Positions 18,330 through 29,082 of a stretch of DNA of 64,000 bases are shown in pieces (the stretch's first letter is position 1; every line of letters begins with the position of its first letter). The notes below the pieces were generated by a model. It worked only from the letters and a program-made list of their open reading frames with translations. It ran no database searches and was not told the origin of the DNA. The DNA comes from Bog-473 sp963850095 (GTDB lineage Bacteria > Actinomycetota > Acidimicrobiia > Acidimicrobiales > RAAP-2): positions 248,001 to 312,000 of the forward strand of contig CAWKJX010000008.1 in the NCBI GenBank assembly GCA_963850095.1, given 5' to 3'. A program made the position numbers and the translations under genes.

Positions 18330-19163
18330 TCATCCGAAGAGACCGTGCACGTAGTCCGAAGTCCTCGGATCACGAGGGTCTGAGAACATTTCTGCGTCGG
18401 ACCCGACTCGACGATGTGTCCTGGAGCCCCTTCGCCGTCGACCAGGAACAGCGCACAGGCGTCGGACACCCGTTGGGCCTGTTGCATGTGTGGGTCACGA
18501 TAACGATGGTCAGCTCGTGGCAGAGCTCCCTGATGGTATCCTCGATGACGGCCGTCGAGATGGGGTCGAGGGCGGAACACGGCTCGTCCATCAGGAGCAC
18601 CTTGGGCCGGACGGCCAGGGCCCGGGCGATGCATAGACGCTGCTGTTGACCCCCGAGAGCGCCGCGCCCGGCTCGTTGAGGCGATTCTCGCCTCCCGCCA
18701 CAGCCCGGCCCGCTCAAGGCAGTCCTTGACCAGGGCGTCGGCGTTGGCCACCTTGGTGCCGGAGAGCCTTAGACCTGCCAGACATTCTGCGCGATGGTCA
18801 TCGAAGGGAAAGGGTTCGGTCGCTGGAAGACCATACCGATCTCAGCCGGGTCTCGGTCACCCGCAAAGCGGCCCGTAGATGTCCACACCGTCGAACTTGA
18901 CCGAGCCGGAAAGAGCTGCCGTGGGCACGAGCTCGTGCATCCGGTTCAGGATCCGGAGGAACGTCGACTTCCCGCAGCCCGACGGGCCGATCAGCGCGTG
19001 ACCTTGCCCGGTCCATGGACAGCGAAATCCGCTCGAGCACCTTGTTGGAACCGAACCACGCGCTGACGTTGGTGGCCTCCAGACTTGACGGCTGAGACCC
19101 CGGACCGACCGCGGAGAAGGTTGTGCCGTCGGGGGCACCATAGTGTTGCTCGATGGTGGTCAC
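18330..19163 (-). CDS. pstB: Phosphate ABC transporter ATP-binding protein, frameshifted
   Basis: ATPase of the high-affinity phosphate importer. Visible motifs: LEATNVSAWFGSNKVLERISL, Walker A IGPSGCGKSTFLR, RILNRMHELVP, a GGQQQRLCIARALA signature, Walker B VLLMDEPCSALDP, and the family ending DPRTSDYVHGLFG before the stop at 18330. The GTG start overlaps the stop of the second pstS by 4 bp (GTGA), so translation is coupled. Breaks lie near 19005, 18860-18770, 18680, 18490 and 18390; as the sequence is otherwise a normal PstB, they are probably errors. No phoU follows; the next gene is the exosortase. Confidence 0.93.
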
Positions 19164-20704
19164 GGCTCTGCCTCCGGTCGCCCCAATCGCCGCGCTCGCC
19201 GTCGCCCGAGGACACCCAGCCCTACCAGAACGCCGCCGACACCGAGCGCGGACGACGCCCGTCGCACCGGTGGCGGCAAGACCCGTCATCCCAGATTGCC
19301 GGTCCCGCCTGTCGCTGCGGCTGGCGGGGCCCGAGGATCCCGTCTGCGACCGCGACGATGTCGTCGTCGGTGAGGTCGTCGAAGTGGTCGAGGTTCCGCT
19401 CGTGGTGGGGGACTGGCGGTGGACACAGAAGTGTCGCGGCCTCGTCGTCCAACTCGTCGCCACCTTCAGGTCGGCGGCCACCATGCTCGACGTCGGGGGG
19501 GCCGACCCCAACGTCGCCTCGTCCGACTGGCCACCGGGCCTACAACGAACCGGATGTACTGGGCCAACTTCTGAGCCTTGGCCGCCGTGATTCCCGAGGT
19601 GGGCACGACCAGGTAGCTCTCCACCATCATGTAGTTGTTGTAGGCGGTCGGTTGTTCGGGTTGGCGGCAAAGGTCACCAGGTTTCTGGTGGGGTCCATCG
19701 TGGCGTCTTCTTCGGCCGCCGCCGCGGCGGCTTCGCTCGGAGGCACGAACTTGCCCGCTGCGTTCTGGATGGCGGCGGTGGGAATGTTCCACGGGGTCCC
19801 TAGCGGAGCGCCCGCCCACACCGAAGAAAGTGGGAACACGTCGCCCAGGTTCCACGAGTTCGCCGCCGACGGAGCATCGGTCTCTGCATTGATGTTCAAC
19901 TCTTTGCCGACGAGGCCGGCGTCGCCACCGACGAACGCATGGATGCCGTGGAAAGGCCACGTCTCCGAAGGAGCGTCACTCTGATTCGGTCGCTTGGCCG
20001 CCGGGTTGTTCAAGGCATTGTCGAGCAGTTCCTTGGCGGTCGGGTCGCTGTCCAACAAGGCCATCAGTGCGGTGTTCTCGGCCGATGGCTCGAGGGTCGA
20101 AGCCTGGTAGATCCCCTGTGGGGATCGGCTGGCCGTTCGCCTGGGACAGACGCGGATCCGACCAACCGGTCAGGCTGGACGGGAGGCCCTGATTGGGGGA
20201 CACCGCCGAACTGGTGAGGTTGAAGGTGAACAGCTGGGCACCTGTCGGGTCAAAGGGACGTCCTGGCACAGCGCGGCGGTCGAGTTTCCCGTGAGACCTG
20301 CCGGGTTACAGACGGCCAGAGTTGCCACCGCGACCGGCGTCGCGGCAAACGGCACATAGGCGAAGGTCCGACCGTTGGCCTTGGCGGTGGCGGCCTCCGT
20401 CGAGGTCAGCGGGCGCTCCGACACGACGAAGTCGGCGTCGAAGCTGCCGGTCCGGTGCCGACGAAGTCGCCGATGGCATTGTCGAGATTGGCGTCTGTGT
20501 ACGAGGGGTTCAGTGGAGCAAGGCCCGTGTCAGCCTTCAGCAGGACGTCGGTCACTGGTGTGAGGAACGAGCCACCTTCGCCGACCAGTGACGTGGGGTC
20601 GGTGTCCGCCCCCGCCGGCGGAGGGGCGCGGTCGCCGCGGCACGAGGCACAGCAAGGCCATCCCAGCAGCCCCTACAGCAGCGAACGCAGGACCTCCTGC
20701 TCAC
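19160..20704 (-). CDS. PstS-like phosphate-binding protein 2 with LAATG sorting signal, frameshifted
   Basis: Periplasmic-type binding protein fold of the PstS group. Recognisable parts: SLVGEGGSFLTPV near the mature N-terminus, SERPLTSTEAATAKANGRTFAYVPFAATPV, QLFTFNLTSSAV, and late sequence with SYLVVPTSG and KLAQYIRFVVG. The C-terminus re-reads as GLAATGATG, then a hydrophobic segment (ALGVGGVLVGLGVLG) and RRRARRLGRP, a sortase signal of the LAxTG type. The GTG start overlaps the stop of the first pstS by 4 bp. Breaks lie near 20650, 20450, 20240, 20110, 19660, 19520 and 19240. PstS proteins are usually lipoproteins; here a wall anchor replaces this. Phosphate binding is inferred from the operon. 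Confidence 0.75.
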
Positions 20705-22406
20705 GATGGTCTCCGTTCTCGTCGCGGAGCCTGCAGCCGGCGACGGCCGAGCAATCCGGCCGCAAGAGCAAGACACCGATGACGAGCAGGGGCAACGGAT
20801 TACTTCCGGTGGAGGCCATGGCGAGGTTCCGGTGAGCGAGACCGCCGGATCCCACCGCCCGAGGGACCGGACGCCCCCTCGCCCCCGCTCCCAGCACCCG
20901 CCGGCGGCGTTTGCCGCCGTGGCGGCCGCGGCGCGGGGCCGTGTTGATCCGTTGATGGTGGTGACGTTCGCTGCTCCAGGTGGTGGCGGAGGAGCCGCCC
21001 CGTTGGTCACGCCACAGGTGGGTGTCGTCTGGCCGGCCTGGACCTCTGTGGGCGTCAGGTCGCCGCACGCGTACGCTGCGCTTTCTGCCGCGGTCGGATC
21101 GACCGCGCCGGGAACATTGGCGATGACCTGGTCGATCCCATACCGCTCGAGTGAAAGACCCAAAGTGGCGTACCGAATTTCGGTGCCGCCTGTTGGCCGA
21201 GCGTGAGTACGTAGTTCACGAACTGGCTCATGGTGTCCCCCTTGGCGGTGGACCATCCCTTGGTCGGCGTCAGCAGGTAGCTGTAGGTCGAGGGGTTGTA
21301 GACGTTCGGACCCACTCCGTTGAAGTTGAGTTGGTGCGTTCCGTTCGCCAGCTGCGTGGCGTAGGCCAGGGCCGAGGCAACGTCCACGGGCGTCGGCAAG
21401 GTGAACTTGCCGCTGGCATTCTCCACCTCGGCGACTGCCTTGGCCGGGTTGGATCCCGTGAACCCCGAGTCGTTGGCGTAGTTCACCTGGACGGCTCCGA
21501 TGGCACCCGCGTTGTTGACCACGTTGGACGCCACCGCCGAAGTCGACTGTTCGTCGTAACCGTTGCCCGGCGCCTCCCAGTTCGACCCCGGGGTCGTGGC
21601 CGAGATCGGCACGCCACTGGGCGGCGCACCATCTCCGCCATGTTCTTGGCGTACTGGGCCCAGACAGCGGGTTGCTCGTCGATGCAGTACTCCTCGAGCA
21701 CGAAGTTGGTCCCGGCGGGATCGCTCTCGGTAATGGGCAAAACGGGAAGATTCGGCAGCGTGACGCTGGCATTTGCCCCGTTCTGCTTCAGCGCCGGGTC
21801 GTCCCAGTTCTTGATCTGTCCGGTCAAGAGGAGGCACGCGGTGTAGCTGGTCAGCTGGAGCGTCTGGGTCAGGCCGGGGACGTTGTACATGAAGGCCACG
21901 CCGGCGGCGGTGATCGGAATGAATCGAAGGGAAACGACGGTGGCGTCGTGCCGACGCTCGAATCCACGTAGCCGGTGTCGCTGACCGCGTAGTCGACCGT
22001 TCCGTTGGTGAACTCATAACGCCCCTGGCCAGAAGAGCTCGGCGTATAGCTGACGCTGATGTTGTAGGGCGACTGCCCGACTTGGTCCGCCCAGTTGGTC
22101 ACCGCCGGGGAGGCGAAGGACGAGCCATTCCCGGCGATGCTCACGCGGTGACGAACGATCGCTCGGTGGCCGGGGTGGCGTGGCGGATGTGGGCGGCAAC
22201 GTCGTGGAGGTAGGTGGTCGTCGGCGAGGTCGTCGTCGAAGTCCCGCTGTTGCCGGAGGGAGTGCCACCCGCCATCTGCGCCCGCCGGGGTCCCGATCCC
22301 ATGAATGCAAGCAGCACGCCCAGCCCGACCAGCGCGAGGCGCGCCGCGGCCGCCGACCGCTCGCTGCGCACAGCGGCCCGGCGAATGGATGCATCTGAAA
22401 TTTCAC
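20701..22406 (-). CDS. pstS: PstS-like phosphate-binding protein 1 with LAxTG-like C-terminus, frameshifted
   Basis: The GTG at 22406 follows AAAGGAG. The signal region reads RLALVGLGVLLAFMG without a lipobox Cys, then a Thr/Ser-rich stretch. The mature part has the PstS phosphate loops: IAGNGSSFASPAVTNWADQV, SYTPSSSGQGRYEF and VDYAVSDTGYV, then TGQIKNWDDPALKQ and SYLLTPTKGW. The C-terminus has a Pro-rich linker, then MASTGSNPLPLLVIGVLLL and, after a break, GLLGRRRLQAPRR, a sortase-type tail with Met in place of Leu. Breaks lie near 22143, 21905, 21615, 21170, 20850 and 20755. It is coupled to the second pstS by GTGA. Two wall-anchored PstS proteins in one pst operon is unusual. Confidence 0.82.
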
Positions 22407-22480
22407 TGGGTTTGGCTCCTTTGGGAGTTGGTCGCACGCACGAAACAATCGATGGGCAGATGACGGAGGTGAATGTGGCA

Positions 22481-23606
22481 TCACTCGGCCGCCGATCGGC
22501 TGCGATGCCACAACGAAAAGGACCGAGCGGCTCGATCCGCCCGATCCGAGCACCCGGGCCAGGGTGAACAAGGTCAGCACCAAGGTCATCAGGACGAACG
22601 CCGCGCCCCAACCGACGGAGATCGCCTTGGCCGACGGCTGGAACACCTGCTCATAGATCCGAAGTGGCAGGTCGTCCTGGTTGCCGTGGAACGGGTTCCA
22701 GTTGTAGTGAGGACCTCCGCCGGCCGTGAACAGCACTTCGGCCGTCTCGCCCGCGGTTCGCGCAACGCCGAGAATGGCCGCCGTGATCAGACCGGCGCGC
22801 GCCGTGGGCAGGACGACGCGGAGGGCGACCCGCCACTGTGGTGCTCCGATCGCAAGGGCTGCTTCCCGCAGTGAACCCGGCACGACCCTGATGACCTCGA
22901 GAGCGGCTCGGCAGGTGACCGGAAGCATCATGATCGACAGGGTGACGGCGGCGACGAAGCCGGATTTTCCGTTCACGCCGTGGGGGACGACCCAGATGAT
23001 GTAGATGAAGAGACCGGCGATGATGGACGGCGTGCCGGTCATGGCATCCACGACGTTGCGGACCAGGCGGGCGAGCACGCTGTGGGACTCGACCATGTAG
23101 GTGGCGGTGAGGAATGCGATCGGCACCGAGATGATGGTGGCGATCGCGACTTGCTCCAAGGTGCCGACGATCGCCGCGCCCACCCCGTAGGCGTCGCCCG
23201 ATTTGCCGCCCGTCATATCGTTGACGAGGAACTGGGGAAAGTTGGCGAACACCACCGGCGCACCCTTTGCCACGACGTAGAAGACGACGGCGAGCAACGC
23301 CACGAGGGCGATGACCGCGCCCGTCCAGACGGCGACGGTGGCGAGACGGTCCTTCATGATGAGGACTCCGTGGCGACGCCACACGAGGATGCCATAGATC
23401 GCGTAGCTGACGACGGCCCAGCAGAAGACGAAGCCGAATCCGGAGCGAGATGCCGGCCAGGCTGAAGACCAGCCAGACCGCGCCAGGGCTGCGATCACGC
23501 CGCCGACGAGATCGATCACGCCGTCTCGGGACACGCGTCCGCTTCCGATTGGGACGGTCGGGCGGAGCCGGCGCTGCGCCTCCGGATCTGCGAGGAAGTC
23601 GGTCAT
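22481..23606 (-). CDS. pstA: Phosphate ABC transporter permease PstA, frameshifted
   Basis: Inner-membrane permease of the Pst importer. Helices include WTGAVIALVALLAVVFYVVA and FVLMTLVLTLFTLARVLG. The permease loop motifs are AAIVGTLEQVAIATIISVPIA, GTPSIIAGLFIYIIWV, REAALAIGAPQWRV and ILGVARTAGETAEVLFTAGG, the last being the EAA region of PstA. The ATG overlaps the pstC stop (ATGA). The C-terminal end is uncertain: in the main frame no stop occurs before pstS, so I infer a break near 22560 leading to the stop at 22481. Compensating breaks near 23500 and 23450 scramble one N-terminal helix. Confidence 0.88.
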
Positions 23607-24592
23607 CGTCCTTGCCCTATCGAACGGCGAGCCACGAGCCGGCCGCCCAGGCTGAAGAGCAGCGTCGTGGCGAACAGGGTGAGCCCGGCGAGAGTCAGTT
23701 CGCTCTGGCTGTGGATGTCGGAAACCGGAAACGTATCGGCGATCTGCTTGGCGATGTCCCCGTTTCCAGGACCGAGGATGGCCTTGCTGACCTCGTTGTT
23801 GCTGGAAAGGACGAGCACCACCGCCATCGTCTCGCCCAGCGCACGGCTGATGCCCAGGAGCACGCCGCCGATGACGCCGTTGCGGGAAAAGGGCAGGATG
23901 ACGTCGGTGATGGTCCCCCACCGCGTCCCCCCCAGTCCGAAGGCAGCTTCACAGGCATCCCGAGGAGCTTGCGCCATGACTTCCCGGCTGACCGAGGCCA
24001 CGACCGGAATGATCATGATGGCCACGATGAGGCCGCAGACGAAGACCGAATCGGAGTAGTTCCCGGGCTCTGTCGTGCGGAAGATGGGGATGAAGCCGAG
24101 ATGCTCGGCGATCCAAGCGACCGGCGCGTGCACATAGGTGTTCAGCGCTTCGAGTCCCCAGAACCCGAAAACGATGCTCGGCACCACGGCCAGCAGATCG
24201 ACCAGCCCGGTCAGCCCCGCCGAAGCCGCGGCGGGGCGTACTCGTTGATCATCAGGGCGATCGACAAGGCGATGGGAAGGGCCACCGTGATGGCGATCAC
24301 CGCGATGAGCACCGAGCCGACAAGGATACCGAGCACCCCCGGGTGGATGGGGGTCGACCACACCGTCCCGGTGAAGAAGTCCAGTTTGAACGTGCTTGAG
24401 CGCCCACCAGCTGTGGACGGCCAGAAAGGTGAGGATCGAGAGAACAATGACGAGCACGATCGCCCCGCTGGTCGCCAAGAGGGCGCGGAAAGCACGGTCC
24501 ATGCCGGTCAGGCCATGCTTGAGCACGAGCGGGGTCTCGTCGACCGACTCCGGTTCGGCCAGGGCGTCTGGCGGCGTGGCGAGCGTCACCAT
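23603..24592 (-). CDS. pstC: Phosphate ABC transporter permease PstC, compensating frameshifts
   Basis: First gene of the pst operon. The N-terminal helix AIVLVIVLSILTFLAVHSW is followed by a scrambled stretch (about 24230-24390), where another frame reads LGILVGSVLIAVIAITVALPIA, the expected PstC sequence. The normal frame resumes with VVPSIVFGFWGLEAL, VASVSREVMAQAPRDACEAAFGLGGTRW and GISRALGETMAVVLVLS, typical PstC signatures. About 330 codons. Its stop overlaps the pstA start. Two GTTCAC half-sites lie 17-54 bp upstream of the start. Confidence 0.9.
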   Translation of the reverse strand: MVTLATPPDALAEPESVDETPLVLKHGLTGMDRAFRALLATSGAIVLVIVLSILTFLAVHSWWALKHVQTGLLHRDGVVDPHPPGGARYPCRLGAHRGDRHHGGPSHRLVDRPDDQRVRPAAASAGLTGLVDLLAVVPSIVFGFWGLEALNTYVHAPVAWIAEHLGFIPIFRTTEPGNYSDSVFVCGLIVAIMIIPVVASVSREVMAQAPRDACEAAFGLGGTRWGTITDVILPFSRNGVIGGVLLGISRALGETMAVVLVLSSNNEVSKAILGPGNGDIAKQIADTFPVSDIHSQSELTLAGLTLFATTLLFSLGGRLVARRSIGQGR

Positions 24593-24608
24593 GGGGCATG
24601 CCTCGATC

Positions 24609-24646
24609 GTTCACGGTACCCTGGTACCGCACGCCGTTCACCGGGA
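24609..24646 (-). promoter_or_regulatory. pst operon upstream region with two GTTCAC half-sites and an inverted repeat
   Basis: GTTCACGGTAC (24609-24619) and GTTCACCGGGA (24636-24646) carry the PhoP core but are 27 bp apart, not 11. Between them CGGTACC and GGTACCG (24614-24629) form an inverted repeat with a 2-bp gap. Phosphate control is plausible from position; the spacing is irregular. Confidence 0.35.
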
Positions 24647-24680
24647 GCGAGTTGATCGTGGAGACGTCACGCTCATCTCG

Positions 24681-25437
24681 TCACCCGGCCATCGAGCCGT
24701 AGAAGGCGGCGTCGCCGTAGTTGAAGACGCCCCCGTCGGAGGCCGACCAGCCAGTAGCCCTTGCCGTCGGGGGTGGCGCCATGCCCACGACGGGCTGGTT
24801 CAGGTGGAGGGCCCCCGTCGAGCCGTAGAAGCCGGCGTCGCCGTAGTTGAAGATGCCCCCGTCGGAGGCCGACCAGCCAGTAGCCCTTGCCGTCGGGGCT
24901 GGCGCCATGCCCACGACGGGCTTGTTCAGGTGGATGACCCCGGTCGAGCCGTAGAAGGCGGCGTCGCCGTAGTTGAAGATGCCCCCGTCGGAGGCCACCA
25001 GCCAGTAGCCCTTGCCGTCGGGGGTGGCGGCCATGCCCACGACGGGTTTGTTGAGGGGGATGGCTCCGGTCGAGCCGTAGAAGCCGGCGTCGCCGTAGTT
25101 GAAGATGCCCCCGTCGGAGGCCACCAGCCAGTAGCCCTTGCCGTCGGGCGTGGCCGCCATGCCCACGATGGGCTGGTTCAGGTGGATCGACCCGGCCGAG
25201 CCGTAGAAGCCGGCGTCGCCGTAGTTGAAGATGCCGCCGTCGGAGGCCACCAGCCAGTAGCCCTTGCCGTCGGGGGTGGCCGCCATGCCCACGACGGGCT
25301 CGTTCAGGTGGATGACCCCGGTCGAGCCGTAGAAGCCGGCGTCGCCGTAGTTGAAGATGCCCCCGTCGGAGGCCACCAGCCAGTAGCCCTCGCCGTCGGG
25401 GGTGGCGGCCATGCCGACGACGGGTTTGTTCAGGGGG
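24681..25437 (-). repeat. Six tandem 126-bp repeats encoding WLVASDGG units
   Basis: The segment GTAGTTGAAGATGCC recurs every 126 bp (for example near 24969, 25095, 25221 and 25347). Each unit encodes 42 residues with GYWLVASDGGIF and FNYGD. The units are nearly identical at the DNA level, so copy number may be miscounted in assembly. Confidence 0.9.
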
Positions 25438-28102
25438 TGGGACTAGTCCCTGAGGAAGTGGCGCTCGCCGTCGACGGGGTGAACGAGATCGTGACGCTCA
25501 AGCCGGTGAGCGGCGTGTTGTCCGTGATGTCGGTCGCCGTGAAGGTGACACTCTCGGACTTCTTGTCCGTCACGTGAAAGGTGGCCGTGCCGGTCGCGTC
25601 CGTGACGGCGGTGCGCGGAGACACGACCGCGTTGACCGATGTCGGGACCAAGCGTCACCGTCTTGCTGGCCAGCGGGAGCCCGTTGGCGTCGTTGAGGAG
25701 CACCTGCGACGGTTGCGCTGGAGCTGCCGTTGGCCGGAACCGTCGTCGCGGCTGGCACGGATGTCCGAGTCGTGAGAGCCGGTGCGAGTCGGTGGGGGTG
25801 TGCCGAAGGTGACCTGGACTTCCTCGCCCACCAGGGGCAGGCTGTCGCTGATGTCGTTAGCCCGGTACCGGACGACCTCCGAGGTCGTGTCGGTGACCTT
25901 GAAGGTCGCCTGGCCTGCCGAGTTGGTCGCGACTCCCGCGGCAGAGCCGGAGCGATCACCGACGAGCCGTTCAACGCGGTCAATGCGACCATGACGCCGG
26001 AGACTGGGTTCTGGTTGTGGTCTGCGAGCGTCACCGTGACCGTCGACGCCGAAGTGCCGTCCGCCGGCACGCTGGCTGGGGTTGGCCTGCACTGACGACT
26101 GACTGACCTGGGGAACACCGGCAAGGAACGTCACAGTCACCGTCTGGTCACCGTGACGTTGTCGGTGGTGTCGGTCGCCGTGTACGTGATCGATTCCGCG
26201 GTGGTGTCGTTGGCGTCGAATGTGATCTCACCGCTTCCATTCGTCGTGGTGATCACGACACCGCCTGGGCATCTTGCGAGGGAACCACGCGGGCCGTCTG
26301 TCGAAGGATTCGACGTCCCGTGACAACTTCGCCAGCGACGGTCACGGTCTTCCCCGCGAGAGGGTTTCCGAACTGATCCTCTATCGTGACGGTGAGCGTG
26401 GCGGCGGACACGCCGTCGGCAGGAACCGTCGCCGGCGACGCCGCCATCCACGACTTGGAGGCGGACACCGCCGGCACCTCGAAGCTCACCTGGGTCGTCG
26501 CCGTCAGGGCGAGGTTGCTGTCCGACGTGTCGACGGCGTTGAACGTGACCGTTTCGACGGTTGGGTCACTCACCGTGAACGTCGCCACACCGTTGGATCC
26601 GGTCGTTTGCGAGCTGGGCGTGATCACCGCCGTGGTGGACGAGGAACTCAAGTCCACGGTCTTGCCGCCGACGGGACTGGTGCCGTCGAGCAGGGTGACG
26701 TCGACGGTCCCGGATGTCTGCGTAACGCTGCTGGTCGAGGTGGCGACGATCGGCGTCGTCGTCGTCACGGTCGAATCGGCGGCCGAGACGACGAGGGTCC
26801 CGAACGTGACGCTGACGCTCTGGCCGGTCAGGGCGACGCTGTCGGTCGTGTCGGTCGCCGTAGTAGGTCACGGTCTCGGCATTGCGCGTCGGACACCGTG
26901 AAGGTGGCCTGGCCCTGCGCGTTGGTCGTCGGCCGAGCCACTCGATGCGGGCGTGATCGTCGACTGACCGACCCCTGGGAGAGCGAAATGACCTTTCCCT
27001 CGATGGGCTGGGGAGCGGCTCCCTGGTCCTTCAAAGTGACGGTGACGGTGGTGTTGCCGCTCTGGGATACCGCCGTGCTACCGGCCGCGATGGACGAATG
27101 AGACGACCGAGGCCGCGGGTGCGGTGAAGGTGACCGTCGGGGTCTGGGTCACCGTCACGCCGTCGGTCGTGTCTGTCGCCGTGTAGGTGACCGACTCGGG
27201 GTGTCGCCGTCACGGTGAAGACCGCCTGTCCGCTCGCCGTCAGTCGTCGTCCGTCGGAGCCGGCGGTGCCGTTGACCGCGATGGTGGAGCTGGCCCGAGC
27301 CCGCGGACAGCGTGACCGATTTTCCGCTGGTCACCGGGTTGTCGTTGGTGTCCTTCAGCGTCACGGTGACCGTGGCAATGTTCCCCCCGTCTGCGACTAC
27401 GGTGGTCGGGCTGGCGACGACGGTGGAGTTCGTGGCCGAGGTCGACGCGATCGTCGGCGGCGATCCGTCGCCCGGATTGGCTCCGTCGTCTTGCCCGTCG
27501 CCGACCACGACGTTGAACGGCGCCGAGAACAGGTGGGGGTACTTGAACCCGCCCCCACTCTGCGGGTCAGCGGCGAAGATGCCGAGGACGCATTGGTTCG
27601 GCGCTACGTCGCAGGACCCGGTCATGTTGGGTGCTCCGAGGTGGACCGCGTCGGGAAGGGCGAAGACGAGGAAGCCCGTGTCGTTGAAGTTCCCGTTGAG
27701 AGACTTGGCCTGGGATTGGTCCTCGGTGCCGTGTTCACAGCCGTCCGGCGTGGTGGGCACGTTGGCGGTGAGACCGTCCGGGTCCGTGCACTCCTCGATG
27801 TAGTAGTCGCCGCTGGGGTTGCCGCAGGTCTGGCCCAGAGCGGCATACTGGGATTCACAGAGGGTGGCATTGCTCAGCGAGCTGTTGGCTGAAACCGTGA
27901 CTGTGATCTGCTGACCGCTCGAGTACGGAGTCCCTGCGGTGACCGTGCCTTGCGTGGTCAGCGTGGTGAAGCCGTCCGAACTGACCAGGCTGGCCGCCGG
28001 TGTCGTGCTGACGAAGGCGATGATGACCGAAAAGAGGCCCAGAAAACCCATCAGCGACACCAGCGCCATCGATCGGCTGGAGCGCCGCCTGTGATGCCGC
28101 AT
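24681..28102 (-). CDS. Giant secreted protein: HLFSAPF domain, six Ig-like (invasin-type) repeats, six WLVASDGG repeats; many frameshifts
   Basis: About 1,140 codons. The ATG at 28102 starts a basic signal region (MALVSLMGFLGLFSVIIAFV). Then comes a Cys-containing domain (YYIEECTDPDG, HLGAPNMTGSC, CVLGIFAADP, HLFSAPF) shared with the proteins at 28.1 and 31.5 kb. Six Big_1-type repeats of about 105 residues follow, each with VxADG..ATVTVTLxDxxxNPV early and ATFTVTDxxxExVTYTATDTTD late. The last part has six 42-residue repeats around GYWLVASDGGIFNYGDAGFYGS, probably a beta-propeller common in Acidimicrobiia. There is no membrane anchor at the end (FYGSMAG, stop at 24681). Ten or more breaks interrupt 25.4-27.3 kb. 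A role in adhesion or surface coating is inferred. Confidence 0.75.
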
Positions 28103-28116
28103 GCGCCGAGTCGGAG

Positions 28117-29010
28117 TCAACGTCGGCCGTCCGGCGCGGGTCGTCGAAAGAACCGAAGGACCGTTCCGACGACGAGCAGAACTGCGCCAGCCCCGAGGAG
28201 CCATGGCCAGAGCGTCGGACCCCCGGTATCGGCCAGCGTGCCGGTCGAGAGGGACACCCCCGCTGGCGCGGAACTCGAAGATGCCGAGGCGGACGCGCCA
28301 TTCGAAGTCGAACTGCCAGCTGACGCACTCGCCGGGCTCGTGGACGGATCACCGCTCGTCGTGCTCGTCTTGTCGACTTGGAACGGTGCCGAGAACAGAT
28401 GCGGCTTGGTCAAGTCGTGCTGATTCGAGAAGAGTCCGATCACGCACCAGTGCGACATGTCGCACAGTGTCCCGTTGCTCGCGCCAATCTCGGCAACGTC
28501 GGGTAGGGCGTAGATCGTGTAGTCGGAAAAGGTCAGACTGCCGTTTTGTTCCGCGGTCGCATTGGCCAGGAGCGTTGTGGGGTCACACTGTGTGGGCTCG
28601 GTGGGCAGATTGGATGCCAGCCCGCCGGGGTCGGCGCATTCTTGGATCTTTATGATTACGGCGCCACTCGGAAAGCCTGCGGACTCCAGCGACTGGACGC
28701 TGAAGGTCGAATTGGGGGCCACCGACACCGTGACGACCTGATGATGAAAAAGTGGGTTCGTGGCCACCGCGTTCCCCGTCGCATCCTTGATGGTCACGAC
28801 CGAATTGGAAAGCGCCGTCGCGCCGGCGTGAGAGACGAACACGCCGAGGAATACGGCGACGACCACGAGCAACGCCCCGAAGAGCTGCAGACCGAGCGCC
28901 ACCGCACGTCGGTGCAAACGACCGAAACCGCCCGATGAGCGCTGTCCTTTTGACGTCGACTGCCTCACCCGTCGTGTCTCCGCTTCCGTCGTTGCCGAAA
29001 CTGCACTCAT
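28117..29010 (-). CDS. Secreted HLFSAPF-domain protein with LADTG sortase signal
   Basis: 297 residues in one intact frame. The start ATG is preceded by GAAGGT. A basic N-terminus and helix (LFGALLVVVAVFLGVFV) form the signal. The domain (about residues 65-210) has IKIQECADPGG, a conserved Cys pattern, YALPDVAEIGA, CVIGLFSNQH and HLFSAPFQV. A Ser/Ala-rich spacer leads to LADTGG, the helix LWPWLLGAGAVLLVVGTVL and RFFRRPAPDGRR: a full sortase signal of the LAxTG type. The Cys spacing and beta-rich look recall neocarzinostatin-like domains, but I am not sure. It ends 14 bp before the giant protein starts, so the two are likely co-transcribed. The sortase at 12.7-14.3 kb is the obvious enzyme. 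Confidence 0.8.
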   Translation of the reverse strand: MSAVSATTEAETRRVRQSTSKGQRSSGGFGRLHRRAVALGLQLFGALLVVVAVFLGVFVSHAGATALSNSVVTIKDATGNAVATNPLFHHQVVTVSVAPNSTFSVQSLESAGFPSGAVIIKIQECADPGGLASNLPTEPTQCDPTTLLANATAEQNGSLTFSDYTIYALPDVAEIGASNGTLCDMSHWCVIGLFSNQHDLTKPHLFSAPFQVDKTSTTSGDPSTSPASASAGSSTSNGASASASSSSAPAGVSLSTGTLADTGGPTLWPWLLGAGAVLLVVGTVLRFFRRPAPDGRR

Positions 29011-29082
29011 TTTTTTCTACCTTCGAATCCCGTCACACCGGTAGGCGGGTTCGGTCCTTTCGTTCGCTCTGGTGACGACACC

